Below, one piece after another: positions 55,666-64,000 of a DNA stretch of 64,000 nt (within the stretch, counting starts at the first letter, position 1; each line of letters begins with the position of its first letter). Source of the DNA: an uncultured Rickettsiella sp. (GTDB lineage: Bacteria > Pseudomonadota > Gammaproteobacteria > Diplorickettsiales > Diplorickettsiaceae); assembly GCA_947058615.1 (NCBI GenBank), contig CAMSHF010000004.1, forward strand, positions 81,687 to 145,686. Direction: 5' to 3'. The notes beneath the pieces are model-generated. The model saw nothing but the letters and a program-made list of their open reading frames with translations, was not told the origin of the DNA and searched no databases. The position numbers were made by a program, and so were the translations under genes.

Positions 55666-56892
55666 CTAAACATCAATCAATAAACGGGATGGATCTTCAA
55701 GTAGCTCTTTAATGGTCTTTAAAAAGCCCACCGATTCTTTGCCATCAATAATACGATGATCATAAGATAATGCAACATACATCATGGGTCGAATCACCAC
55801 TTGAGCATTCTCTACAATGGGTCGCTCCTCTATTTTATTCATACCGAGTATGGCACTTTGAGGTGGATTAATAATGGGTGTCGCTAATAGCGAACCAAAA
55901 ACTCCGCCATTGGTAATCGTAAATGTACCTCCTGTCATCTCTTCAATCGCTATCTGATTTTCTTTGGCTTTACGACCATAACTTGCTATGGTTTTTTCGA
56001 TATCTGCAAAGGATAGATGATCCGCATCACGTAAAATAGGGACCACCAAGCCGCGATCGGTCGAGACAGCAATCCCGATATCAAAATAACTATGATAAAC
56101 CACATCGTTACCATCGATGGATGCATTGACTGCCGGAAAACGCTTTAATGCGGCAATAACGGCCTTCGTAAAAAAAGACATAAAACCTAAACGTGACCCG
56201 TGCTTTTTTTCAAAACTTTCTTTATAAAGGTTACGTAACTCAATGACTTTTTGTAAATTAATTTCGTTAAATGTCGTTAAAATAGCGGCGTCATGCTGTG
56301 CAGCTACCAATCGCTCGGCGATGCGTGCACGTAAACGTGTCATAGGTACGCGTTTTTCGAAACGTTCGTTGCGCGTGAGCTTATCGACTGCTGATACATC
56401 GGCCATACGACGGGATAAATTAGCTGCGGTGGGTGTTGAGGCGGGAACTTTTGCTTGCTGCAATACATCCGCGCGTGTGACGCGACCCGATTTACCGGAA
56501 CCTTGAATATTTTCTAAAGGTAAATTTTGTTCAGCGGCGCTACGTCTTGCGGCAGGCCCCGCTGAATGATGCTCACTCTCTGCTGCAGCAGGTTTAATTT
56601 TTTCTGCCGTGGCGGTTGATGAAGGTTTCTCTGTTTTCATATTCGCTTCCTTGTCAGTGTCTAGATGCGCTAAAATTTCGCCCGCTTTAACTACAGTGCC
56701 TACTTGTTTTATAATCTCACCCATGACCCCATCGGCGGGCGCCGGTACTTCTAAAACAACCTTATCGGTTTCCAGATCGACTAAATTATCATCCCGTTTA
56801 ACCTTTTCGCCGGGTTGTTTACGCCACGTAACCACGGTCGCATCGGCTACCGATTCAGGTAATATCGGAACTAGGACTTCAATACTGCTCAT
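55666..56892 (-). CDS. sucB: Dihydrolipoamide succinyltransferase (2-oxoglutarate dehydrogenase E2)
   Basis: Core of the 2-oxoglutarate dehydrogenase complex: carries the acyl group on lipoate and passes it to CoA. 408 residues: one lipoyl domain (lipoylated Lys44 in [12 protein letters not shown]), a Thr/Ala-rich linker (about 80-105), the E1/E3-binding domain ([20 protein letters not shown], 115-134), a second linker and the catalytic domain with His379 and Asp383 in [11 protein letters not shown]. The E3 gene (lpd) is not in the window. Confidence 0.96.
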   Translation of the reverse strand: MSSIEVLVPILPESVADATVVTWRKQPGEKVKRDDNLVDLETDKVVLEVPAPADGVMGEIIKQVGTVVKAGEILAHLDTDKEANMKTEKPSSTATAEKIKPAAAESEHHSAGPAARRSAAEQNLPLENIQGSGKSGRVTRADVLQQAKVPASTPTAANLSRRMADVSAVDKLTRNERFEKRVPMTRLRARIAERLVAAQHDAAILTTFNEINLQKVIELRNLYKESFEKKHGSRLGFMSFFTKAVIAALKRFPAVNASIDGNDVVYHSYFDIGIAVSTDRGLVVPILRDADHLSFADIEKTIASYGRKAKENQIAIEEMTGGTFTITNGGVFGSLLATPIINPPQSAILGMNKIEERPIVENAQVVIRPMMYVALSYDHRIIDGKESVGFLKTIKELLEDPSRLLIDV

Positions 56893-57038
56893 TTCTGGAT
56901 TCCTCTCATAAAATTAACTTCGTCTTTTGCTTTATTTTATTGAATAAACCTCTGTGCGTTAGCAGGTGGTACACGGCACTTTTCAAAAGTCTATCTATCT
57001 AAAAATTAAACAAAATACTCGGTTTTCTAAAAAATAAG

Positions 57039-59828
57039 CTAGGTTAAAGTTAAAGCTTCTTTAACCAAGGTTTGTTGTTCTTCTGCATGCACTAAAGGCG
57101 AGCCCACTGCGGGCGCCGCTGAAGCGGGCCTGCCGATATAACGCAATGCTTGATTTTTCCCAAGACACGAAACAAGCTGATGTTGTATACCATACCAAGC
57201 GCCTTGATTTTTAGACTCTTCTTGGCACCATATTATATCTTTCACCTTAGAATAACGTTTAAGCGCTTCAGCCAACTCAATGTCTGGAAAAGGATACAGT
57301 TGTTCGATACGTAACAATGCAAACACTTCACATTTTTTGGCGCGACGTTGTTCGAGTAAATCATAATAAACTTTACCACTACATAAAATCACACGCTTTG
57401 TTTTTTTTACATCGATTTCGTTATCAGGGATTATCGACTGCCAGCCGCCATCCGTTAATTCTTGCAAAGTCGATACCGCTAATTTATGACGTAACAAACT
57501 TTTGGGTGTCATCAGAATTAACGGTTTTCGGTAGGGCCGCAACATTTGTCGTCGTAAACAATGAAAAATCTGTGCGGGTGTACTCGGCACACACACTTGC
57601 ATGTTATCTTGTGCACAAAGTTGTAAAAAACGTTCCAAGCGTGCTGAAGTATGTTCAGGACCGGAACCTTCATAGCCATGAGGTAAAAATAAGACTAAAC
57701 CACAAAGTCTACCCCATTTTTGTTCTGAAGAACTTAAAAATTGATCAATGACGACCTGAGCACCATTCACAAAATCACCGTACTGCGCTTCCCAAATCAC
57801 CAAACTATTGGGATTGGAAATAGCGTAACCGTATTCAAAACCCATGACAGCCGCCTCTGAAAGTATCGAATCGAGCGCTGCAAAGGCATTCGGACGTTGT
57901 GCAAGCTGCGCTAAAGGCACGATCGTTTGATTCGTATTAAAATCATGCAACACGGCATGACGATGGAAAAATGTGCCACGCTCACTATCTTGGCCGGAGA
58001 GACGGACTTCATAACCTTCTTGCAATAAAGTGGCGTAAGCCATGGTTTCAGCATAACCCCAATTCAACGGTAATTGTCCCACCGTCATTTTACGTCGATC
58101 TTCCATCATCTTAGCGACCTGCGGTTGCAATACAAAATCAGAGGGCAAGGTTTCAATTTGAGTTGCCCATTTTTTAAGGGAATTTAAATCGACACCGGTC
58201 ACGACCGGTGTACGCCAGTCTTGATAGCGATAAGGACGCCAATCAATACGATACGGATTTTGATAATCACAGCTAAGCCGTTGCGCAACCGGTTCGCCGT
58301 TATCTAAGCGATTTCGATATTCATCAGACCATTGTTGAACCTCTTCTGCACTCACCACACCTTGGCTTATTAAAGTCTCTGCATACTTCTGTTTTATCGT
58401 ACTTAATTGCTTAATCGTTTGATAAATTAACGGTTGCGTTGCAGCGGGTTCATCCGCTTCGTTATGACCATGGCGTCGGTAGCAGACTAAGTCAATGACC
58501 ACATCCTTTTTAAAGGTTTGCCGAAAATCAAATGCCAACTGCATGGTAAATAATACGGCTTCTGGATCATCACCATTCACATGAAAAATAGGCGCATCCA
58601 CAATTTTAGCCGGATCCGTACAATACCAGCTTGAGCGTGCATTCTGCGGGTCAGTCGTAAAACCCAGTTGGTTATTCAGAACGATGTGTAATGTTCCACC
58701 GGTTCCATAGGCTTTGGTTTGTGACAACTCAAATGTTTCCATCACAACGCCCTGACCGGAAAAGGCGGCATCACCATGAATCAATACCGGTAATACCTGT
58801 GTTCGACCGCTGTCTTGACGGCGTTCCTGACGTGAACGCACCGAGCCTTCAACGACTGGATTCACAATCTCTAAATGTGAAGGATTAAACGCCATTGCGA
58901 CATGCATGACACCGTGACTGGTTTTTATATCGGCAGCAAAACCTTTATGGTATTTAACATCTCCCGAACGATTTTCTTGGACTAATTTTCCAGTAAATTC
59001 TTCGAATAATTTAACCGGCGATTTGCCTAAAATATTAATAAGTACATTCAAACGACCCCGATGTGCCATGCCAATAACAATTTCTTGGACCGCCGCTGCA
59101 CTCGCATAGGTCACTAATCTTTCTAAGAGGGGAATTAAGCTATCTCCCCCTTCTAAAGAAAAACGTTTTTGTGCAACAAATTTATTACCAAGAAATTTTT
59201 CCAAACCATCCGCTTTGATCAAACCTTTTAAAATCGACCGTTTAACTTCAGCAGGAAAATTAGGTTTACCGTCAACCGATTCAATACGCTCTTGCAACCA
59301 AGTCCGCTGTGCGTGAGAAGTGATGTGTTCATATTCAAAACCGATACTACGACTATAGATTGTTTTGAGTTGCGTCAATAAAGTTTCTGCGGTTGCGCTT
59401 TGCAAACCGAACAAACCATTAAGATTAACACGACGCGTTAAATCTTGTGTGCTTATATCATGATTTTCTAGGCTCAAATCAACTATTTCACGTTTTGGCG
59501 CTAGACTTAATGGATCTAAATCAGCTTGGTAATGTCCGTAATGGCGATACGCATTAATTAATCCTAAAAGCTTATCATATAGATCACCGTTGGTCTTTTG
59601 ACGCCCGATAGACCTTTCCGCTAATTCTGCGAAATAGGCACGAATATCCGCATGTGAGACATCTTTTTCTCTATCGCTTTGCTGACCGAAATAGGTTTGC
59701 CATTCTGGACTCAATTGGCTTGGATCATGCAAATATTGTTCATAAAGTGTTTCTAAATAACTGCCGTTACCACTAAATAGGTAAGAGTTTCTTTGTAAGG
59801 CTTGTGCCGATTTTACTTGATCAGTCAT
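57039..59828 (-). CDS. sucA: 2-oxoglutarate dehydrogenase E1
   Basis: Thiamine-diphosphate enzyme that decarboxylates 2-oxoglutarate. 929 residues: an N-terminal helical docking part (residues 1-60, ending near YFGQQS), GMAHRGRLNVLINILGK near 253, the ThDP/metal-binding region HGDAAFSGQGVV (near 341-352), RRHGHNEADEPA (near 451) and the transketolase-like C-terminal part (EAQYGDFVNGAQVVIDQFLS). Length is typical. Separated from sdhB by 132 nt. Confidence 0.97.
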   Translation of the reverse strand: MTDQVKSAQALQRNSYLFSGNGSYLETLYEQYLHDPSQLSPEWQTYFGQQSDREKDVSHADIRAYFAELAERSIGRQKTNGDLYDKLLGLINAYRHYGHYQADLDPLSLAPKREIVDLSLENHDISTQDLTRRVNLNGLFGLQSATAETLLTQLKTIYSRSIGFEYEHITSHAQRTWLQERIESVDGKPNFPAEVKRSILKGLIKADGLEKFLGNKFVAQKRFSLEGGDSLIPLLERLVTYASAAAVQEIVIGMAHRGRLNVLINILGKSPVKLFEEFTGKLVQENRSGDVKYHKGFAADIKTSHGVMHVAMAFNPSHLEIVNPVVEGSVRSRQERRQDSGRTQVLPVLIHGDAAFSGQGVVMETFELSQTKAYGTGGTLHIVLNNQLGFTTDPQNARSSWYCTDPAKIVDAPIFHVNGDDPEAVLFTMQLAFDFRQTFKKDVVIDLVCYRRHGHNEADEPAATQPLIYQTIKQLSTIKQKYAETLISQGVVSAEEVQQWSDEYRNRLDNGEPVAQRLSCDYQNPYRIDWRPYRYQDWRTPVVTGVDLNSLKKWATQIETLPSDFVLQPQVAKMMEDRRKMTVGQLPLNWGYAETMAYATLLQEGYEVRLSGQDSERGTFFHRHAVLHDFNTNQTIVPLAQLAQRPNAFAALDSILSEAAVMGFEYGYAISNPNSLVIWEAQYGDFVNGAQVVIDQFLSSSEQKWGRLCGLVLFLPHGYEGSGPEHTSARLERFLQLCAQDNMQVCVPSTPAQIFHCLRRQMLRPYRKPLILMTPKSLLRHKLAVSTLQELTDGGWQSIIPDNEIDVKKTKRVILCSGKVYYDLLEQRRAKKCEVFALLRIEQLYPFPDIELAEALKRYSKVKDIIWCQEESKNQGAWYGIQHQLVSCLGKNQALRYIGRPASAAPAVGSPLVHAEEQQTLVKEALTLT

Positions 59829-59960
59829 GGTCGTATTGAATGTTACCTTATTAAATGCCCCTATTAAGCTAGCCCGCTAGGCGAAACCCAATGGTTGAGC
59901 ACAGTTTATTGTATTTATCTCAATAATAAAATTATCAGTGACACGAATCTGCTCTAGCGC

Positions 59961-60659
59961 TTATACCTCTGCTTTTAAAAGTTCAGCACGTATATGACCT
60001 ATTGCCTTAGCGGGGTTAAGACCCTTAGGACATACCGTGGTACAGTTCATGATAGTCCGACAACGAAATAAACTAAAGAGATCGTTTAACTCCGCTAAGC
60101 GTTGTTCTTTGGCGTCATCGCGATTATCCACCAAAAAACGACATAACCATAATAAAGCCGCGGGCCCCAAAAACTTATCAGGGTTCCACCAGTAAGAAGG
60201 GCATGCGCTCGTACAACAAGCACATAAAATACATTCGTAAAGCCCATCGAGTTGTTCACGTTGCTCCGGCGATTGTAAACGCTCCTTAGTGGGCGGCTCT
60301 TTATCATTAATAAGATAAGGTTGTGCTTTCTCATATTGGCGGTAAAAGGGATCCATATCCACAACGAGATCACGTATAACAGGCAGTCCGGGTAATGGTC
60401 TTAAAACGACAGGTGAACGCAACGAAGAAACTTGTGTAATACAAGCCAAACCGTTCTTACCATTAATATTCATCGCATCGGACCCGCAAACACCTTCACG
60501 ACAAGAGCGACGAAAGGTTAAGGTTTGATCGCGTTCCTTCAAGCATTCCAATGCCTCTAATAACATCATGTCTTTACCGGCTTCAAGCTCCAGCGTGTAA
60601 TCTTGCATATAAGGCTTTTTGTCGATCTCAGGATCGTAACGATAAATAGAAAATTGCAT
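59961..60659 (-). CDS. sdhB: Succinate dehydrogenase iron-sulfur subunit
   Basis: Passes electrons from the flavin of SdhA to quinone through three clusters. 232 residues: the 2Fe-2S ligands in CREGVCGSDAMNINGKNGLAC (near 54-74), then CILCACCTSACP for the 4Fe-4S site and a later pair in CRTIMNCTTVCPKGLNP for the 3Fe-4S site. I use the ATG at 60659 (MQFSIYRYDPE) with GAGG 10 nt upstream; an earlier start at 60695 is not supported by the family. Confidence 0.96.
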   Translation of the reverse strand: MQFSIYRYDPEIDKKPYMQDYTLELEAGKDMMLLEALECLKERDQTLTFRRSCREGVCGSDAMNINGKNGLACITQVSSLRSPVVLRPLPGLPVIRDLVVDMDPFYRQYEKAQPYLINDKEPPTKERLQSPEQREQLDGLYECILCACCTSACPSYWWNPDKFLGPAALLWLCRFLVDNRDDAKEQRLAELNDLFSLFRCRTIMNCTTVCPKGLNPAKAIGHIRAELLKAEV

Positions 60660-60747
60660 AGTTCTATGCCTCAATGAATAACTTATTTTACGCAATCTAA
60701 ACCGTTGTATAAGTAAAATCGATGGGGGTCCTGCCGCTTTTCAACAT

Positions 60748-62514
60748 TTAGTAAGTTCTTTCTTTAAGTTCCATCGGCGCTACCGTTAAGGGTTTGCGAT
60801 TTACTGTCCTAAATCCGACGGTATCCAGCTTAGAAAAATAGAGTAAATGTTTTAACCAGTTCTTATCATCACGTTTTGGAAAATCTTCTCGACTATGCGC
60901 ACCGCGACTTTCTTCACGTGTTAATGCGGATACCGCTGAAGCATAAGCCACTTCCATCAAATTATCGAGCTCTAAGGCCTCGATACGCGCCGTATTAAAT
61001 ACTTGACTCTGATCGGTTAATCCTGCGTGCTTTAAACGTTCTTTTAATTGCCTGAGTTGGACTAATCCTTCTTCCATGTATTTTGCCGTACGAAAGACAC
61101 CAAAGTCGCTTTGCATCACTTTTTGCATGGCCTGTCGAATTTCAACGAGATCTTCACCCTGTTTAGTGTGATCCCAACGCCTCAATCGACTCAACGCCAT
61201 CTCAAGATCATCCGGTGTTACCTTAAGTAAAGGAAAGTCTTGGATTAAAGATTCACCGACGTGTAAACCCGCTGAACGACCAAACACAATTAAATCCAGT
61301 AAGGAATTACCGCCCAATCGATTGGCCCCATGTACGGAAACACACGCACATTCACCCGCGGCATATAAACCTTCAACCACCTGATCCTGTCCTTCAATAT
61401 CCAGAGAAATCACTTGACCCTGCACGTTCGTCGGCAAACCACCCATCATATAATGACAGGTCGGAACCACGGGTATCGGTGTCGTAATCGGATCAACGTG
61501 TGCAAACGTCCGTGCCAACTCACGAATTCCAGGCAACCTTTTTTTGATGATATCGGCACCCAGATGATCGAGTTTTAATTTAACGTAATCGGCTCCTTCG
61601 GGATTGAATCCATTTCCCGCGCGTAACTCGAGCGCCATTGCGCGTGCAACAACATCTCGCGAAGCTAAATCTTTGGCATGCGGAGCATAACGCTCCATAA
61701 AACGCTCACCCTTTTTATTAATTAAATAACCCCCTTCACCGCGACAACCTTCCGTCACTAACACACCCGCACCCGCAATACCCGTGGGATGAAATTGCCA
61801 CATCTCCATATCTTGAACGGGGAAACCTGCACGTAAAGCCATACCAATACCATCACCCGTATTAATCATCGCATTGGTCGTCGACTGGAAAATACGTCCT
61901 GCCCCTCCTGTTGCTAAAATAATGGCGCGGCTATGAAAAAAAACCACTTCGCCCGTTTCGATACACAAAGCGGTAAGACCGGCTACTTGATTTTGAGAGA
62001 CTTTAACCAAATCAATGGCATACCATTCATTAAAAAAATGGGTTTTAGCTTTTAAATTCTGCTGATATAAAGTATGTAATAGGGCGTGACCCGTTCTATC
62101 GGCTGCCGCACACGTTCGGGCCGCCTGATCACCCCCAAAATTTTTGGATTGACCACCAAAGGGTCGCTGATAGATTTTCCCGTTATCCATCCGAGAAAAT
62201 GGCAAACCCATATGTTCGAGCTCATAAACTGCTTCAGGTCCAGTTTTACACATATATTCGATACTGTCTTGATCACCTAAATAATCCGAGCCTTTAACAG
62301 TATCGTACATATGCCAACGCCAATCATCTTCATGGGCATTACCTAAGGCACAGGTAATCCCCCCTTGTGCAGAAACGGTATGTGAGCGTGTTGGAAATAC
62401 CTTAGAAATCAGGGCGACTTTCTGACCGGAATGGGCTAACTGCAATGCCGCGCACATGCCGGCACCACCGGCACCCACAATCACCGCATCAAAGGTATAA
62501 GCGGGTAAGGTCAT
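60748..62514 (-). CDS. sdhA: Succinate dehydrogenase flavoprotein subunit
   Basis: Oxidises succinate to fumarate, covalent FAD enzyme. 588 residues, the exact usual length: FAD-binding [17 protein letters not shown] (near 11-27), the flavin-linking His in [10 protein letters not shown] (near 45), [20 protein letters not shown] and [18 protein letters not shown]. The ATG at 62514 overlaps the sdhD stop codon (TAATG), a coupled start; longer readings upstream merely overlap sdhD. Confidence 0.97.
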   Translation of the reverse strand: MTLPAYTFDAVIVGAGGAGMCAALQLAHSGQKVALISKVFPTRSHTVSAQGGITCALGNAHEDDWRWHMYDTVKGSDYLGDQDSIEYMCKTGPEAVYELEHMGLPFSRMDNGKIYQRPFGGQSKNFGGDQAARTCAAADRTGHALLHTLYQQNLKAKTHFFNEWYAIDLVKVSQNQVAGLTALCIETGEVVFFHSRAIILATGGAGRIFQSTTNAMINTGDGIGMALRAGFPVQDMEMWQFHPTGIAGAGVLVTEGCRGEGGYLINKKGERFMERYAPHAKDLASRDVVARAMALELRAGNGFNPEGADYVKLKLDHLGADIIKKRLPGIRELARTFAHVDPITTPIPVVPTCHYMMGGLPTNVQGQVISLDIEGQDQVVEGLYAAGECACVSVHGANRLGGNSLLDLIVFGRSAGLHVGESLIQDFPLLKVTPDDLEMALSRLRRWDHTKQGEDLVEIRQAMQKVMQSDFGVFRTAKYMEEGLVQLRQLKERLKHAGLTDQSQVFNTARIEALELDNLMEVAYASAVSALTREESRGAHSREDFPKRDDKNWLKHLLYFSKLDTVGFRTVNRKPLTVAPMELKERTY

Positions 62515-62873
62515 TAGTGTGTACCCCAGAAAATAACTAAACCCCAAATAAAATAGAGGAACAGCACGATAATAATAAAGAGTTGACTTATTAAGCGTAA
62601 GCTCGTCCATTTGATGTAATCTGTCACAATCGTCCACAGACCGATCCAAGCATGCCAAAATAAGCTTAACAAAAACAAACTGCTAAACAAACGCATGCTT
62701 AAATGCGTAAATAAACCCTGCCAAGTCGTATAATCCAATGATGGATGACAGAGAATAAACGCCAATAAAAAAATAATGTACGCGGCTAAGATCACTGAAG
62801 TGACGCGCTGGATCAACCAATCACGCAAGCCATTACCCGAAAAACTGGTCACATTGGTTAAATTTTTTACCAT
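62514..62873 (-). CDS. sdhD: Succinate dehydrogenase membrane anchor subunit
   Basis: Holds SdhAB to the inner membrane and helps form the quinone site. 119 residues with three membrane helices (about [40 protein letters not shown] with the haem-ligand-type His, and [19 protein letters not shown]). The ATG at 62873 overlaps the sdhC stop by seven bases. Divergent in sequence as usual for SdhD; identified by place, size and layout. Confidence 0.92.
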   Translation of the reverse strand: MVKNLTNVTSFSGNGLRDWLIQRVTSVILAAYIIFLLAFILCHPSLDYTTWQGLFTHLSMRLFSSLFLLSLFWHAWIGLWTIVTDYIKWTSLRLISQLFIIIVLFLYFIWGLVIFWGTH

Positions 62874-63238
62874 AAATAAATTCCCATCCAACCAGTAAAG
62901 ACAATTGCCAGTACGATAACCAAACCGGCACTCCAACGTGCAGACTTCAATTCTTCAGCGATACCGGCATCCATGAGTAAATGACGAATGCCCGCCAATA
63001 AATGGTAAAAAAGCGCTAAGAGAAAACCTAAAATGAATAACTTAATCAAAGGATGTCTAAAGCAAGTTTTTACCGTGAAGAAAGCCTCAGGGCTCTGTAG
63101 TGTCAGCGCAATAACCGCTAAAAAGACAGGGATCACTAAAAATAAGAAAAAACCGGAAATCCGATGCCAGATCGATACAATGGCCGTGATAGGAAAACGG
63201 ATCGTCAATAAATTAAGATTAATGGGACGTTTACTCAC
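62867..63238 (-). CDS. sdhC: Succinate dehydrogenase cytochrome b556 subunit
   Basis: Membrane subunit that binds haem b with SdhD. 123 residues with the family start SKRPINLNLLTIRFPITAIV and SIWHRISGFFLF (near 27-38), and the haem-ligand His in HLLAGIRHLLMD. I use the GTG at 63238, since MSKRPINLNL is the family start; AAGG lies about 9-12 nt upstream. A TTG further up (63262) is less likely. First gene of the sdhCDAB-sucABCD block. Confidence 0.9.
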   Translation of the reverse strand: MSKRPINLNLLTIRFPITAIVSIWHRISGFFLFLVIPVFLAVIALTLQSPEAFFTVKTCFRHPLIKLFILGFLLALFYHLLAGIRHLLMDAGIAEELKSARWSAGLVIVLAIVFTGWMGIYLW

Positions 63239-63348
63239 CGATGTAAGCCTTAATGCAAGCAAGGTAAAAGACGGGGGGATTATACGCTTAAATTGATTTC
63301 AATTTCAAACACTTGTATTGTTATTCTAATTTACAAAAAGATTTAAAA

Positions 63349-64000
63349 TTAACAGGAGACACTACTGCCATTAAACGTACAAGCCACATCTAACAGCTGA
63401 ATCGGTGTACCGCGAGTGATTAATGCATCAGGGCTAGGACTTGTTACCGACAAACTCCCGAATTCCATTTGGATTAAAGCACCCGTATTAGTCTCTAAAG
63501 CATCCACGGACGAAGTAGTACCTGTACTCGTCACTAAAATATCACTATTTACAATATTAACTATCGAATTGCTCAATGTATTCACTCCAGAAACGTTACC
63601 GAGACCACTAATAACTAACTGACTATTCATCATATCCAGCGTACTACCCCCTACCACACTGATTCCCGTTATTCCGCCACCGGTAGCTCTCGTCACATCC
63701 AATTGACTGGATTGAATGGTTAATGAAGAGTTCGCTTCTGCCCGGATGCTACGTCTCTCTGAAAAAATAGAACTATTATTTAAATTTAATTGACTGCCTG
63801 CTAAAAATAGAGCGGTTTCTGTAAAACGATTCGTATCGCTGCCGATTTGACTACCATTGACACTGACTCCCGTCGCATTGGTTGCTTCAATAGCATTGTT
63901 TGCGGCGGTATTTATCGTTGGTATTAAAATAATATCATTTAATACATTATTACCATTTAAAATAAAGGCGCCATTAAATGTAGAGCGTGAAGCCCCCGTT
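63349..64000 (-). CDS. 3' end of a beta-helix-type surface or adhesin-like protein (runs off the window)
   Basis: The frame is open from the window edge to the stop at 63349, giving the last 216 residues; the start lies beyond 64000, so a start near 63702 would be wrong. The sequence is made of short beta-strand-like units rich in Asn, Ser, Thr, Gly and Ile (for example FNGAFILNGNNVLNDI, AIEATNATGVSVNGSQIG, ALFLAGSQLNLNNSSIF, SSLTIQSSQLDVTRATGG, STLDMMNSQLVISGLGN), spaced about 20-25 residues apart, as in parallel beta-helix proteins. It ends with two cysteines (LDVACTFNGSSVSC). No autotransporter barrel follows. Probably an exported, surface or secreted protein. Confidence 0.8.
   Translation of the reverse strand, partial: TGASRSTFNGAFILNGNNVLNDIILIPTINTAANNAIEATNATGVSVNGSQIGSDTNRFTETALFLAGSQLNLNNSSIFSERRSIRAEANSSLTIQSSQLDVTRATGGGITGISVVGGSTLDMMNSQLVISGLGNVSGVNTLSNSIVNIVNSDILVTSTGTTSSVDALETNTGALIQMEFGSLSVTSPSPDALITRGTPIQLLDVACTFNGSSVSC

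Noticed and set aside
63349..63702. A complete 117-codon gene at the right edge
   Set aside because: The same frame stays open without a stop up to 64000, so the true gene is longer and its start is outside the window.

Overview
This window is AT-rich chromosomal DNA of a gammaproteobacterium. Conserved gene order (rpmF-plsX-fabH-fabD-fabG-acpP-fabF, pheST-ihfA, pgsA-glyW-cysT-leuZ, sdhCDAB-sucABCD, pth-ychF) is that of Enterobacteria and their relatives. A tandem family of small outer-membrane barrels, an ankyrin-repeat protein, a CyaA/ExoY-type nucleotidyl cyclase toxin and several long AT-rich orphan genes point to a host-associated member of the Legionellales/Coxiellaceae (Rickettsiella, Diplorickettsia or Aquicella type). 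The taxonomic call is inference from gene content; no marker was searched.

Layout: 0.1-7 kb, type II fatty-acid synthesis operon plus rpmF and mltG (minus strand). 7.3-9 kb, ferredoxin, coaD, ubiA. 9.1-12.9 kb, five tandem outer-membrane beta-barrel paralogues, three of them with a matching promoter layout. 13.1-14.4 kb, an ExoY/edema-factor-like adenylyl/nucleotidyl cyclase split by one extra A in a run of nine. 14.5-24 kb, uvrA, ssb, slt, rmuC, small stress or membrane genes, an ankyrin protein and a universal stress protein. 24.3-31.4 kb, tRNA-Pro, ihfA-pheT-pheS, tsaB, ferredoxin, tRNA-Leu/Cys/Gly, pgsA. 31.5-37 kb, uvrC and the gacA/uvrY regulator, which are adjacent in E. coli but here lie 2.9 kb apart around a secreted small protein and two paralogous HAD-fold proteins that have lost their catalytic acids. 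37-45 kb, tadA, rlmB and rnr separated by an inverted membrane-protein gene, and a cyanide-insensitive-type cytochrome bd oxidase. 45-51.4 kb, rsmE, lolB, ispE, tRNA-Gln, prs, rplY, pth, ychF. 51.5-53.3 kb, a 586-residue orphan. 53.3-63.2 kb, the complete succinate dehydrogenase, 2-oxoglutarate dehydrogenase E1/E2 and succinyl-CoA synthetase block. 63.3 kb to the end, the 3' end of a probable beta-helix surface protein that runs off the window.

The housekeeping backbone is intact and ordinary. The accessory genes are inserted singly or in small groups between backbone genes. Three of them (the cyclase, the first HAD-like gene and the 586-residue orphan) share a very similar -10 region. The strongest candidates for new biology are the frameshifted cyclase and the paired pseudo-HAD proteins.
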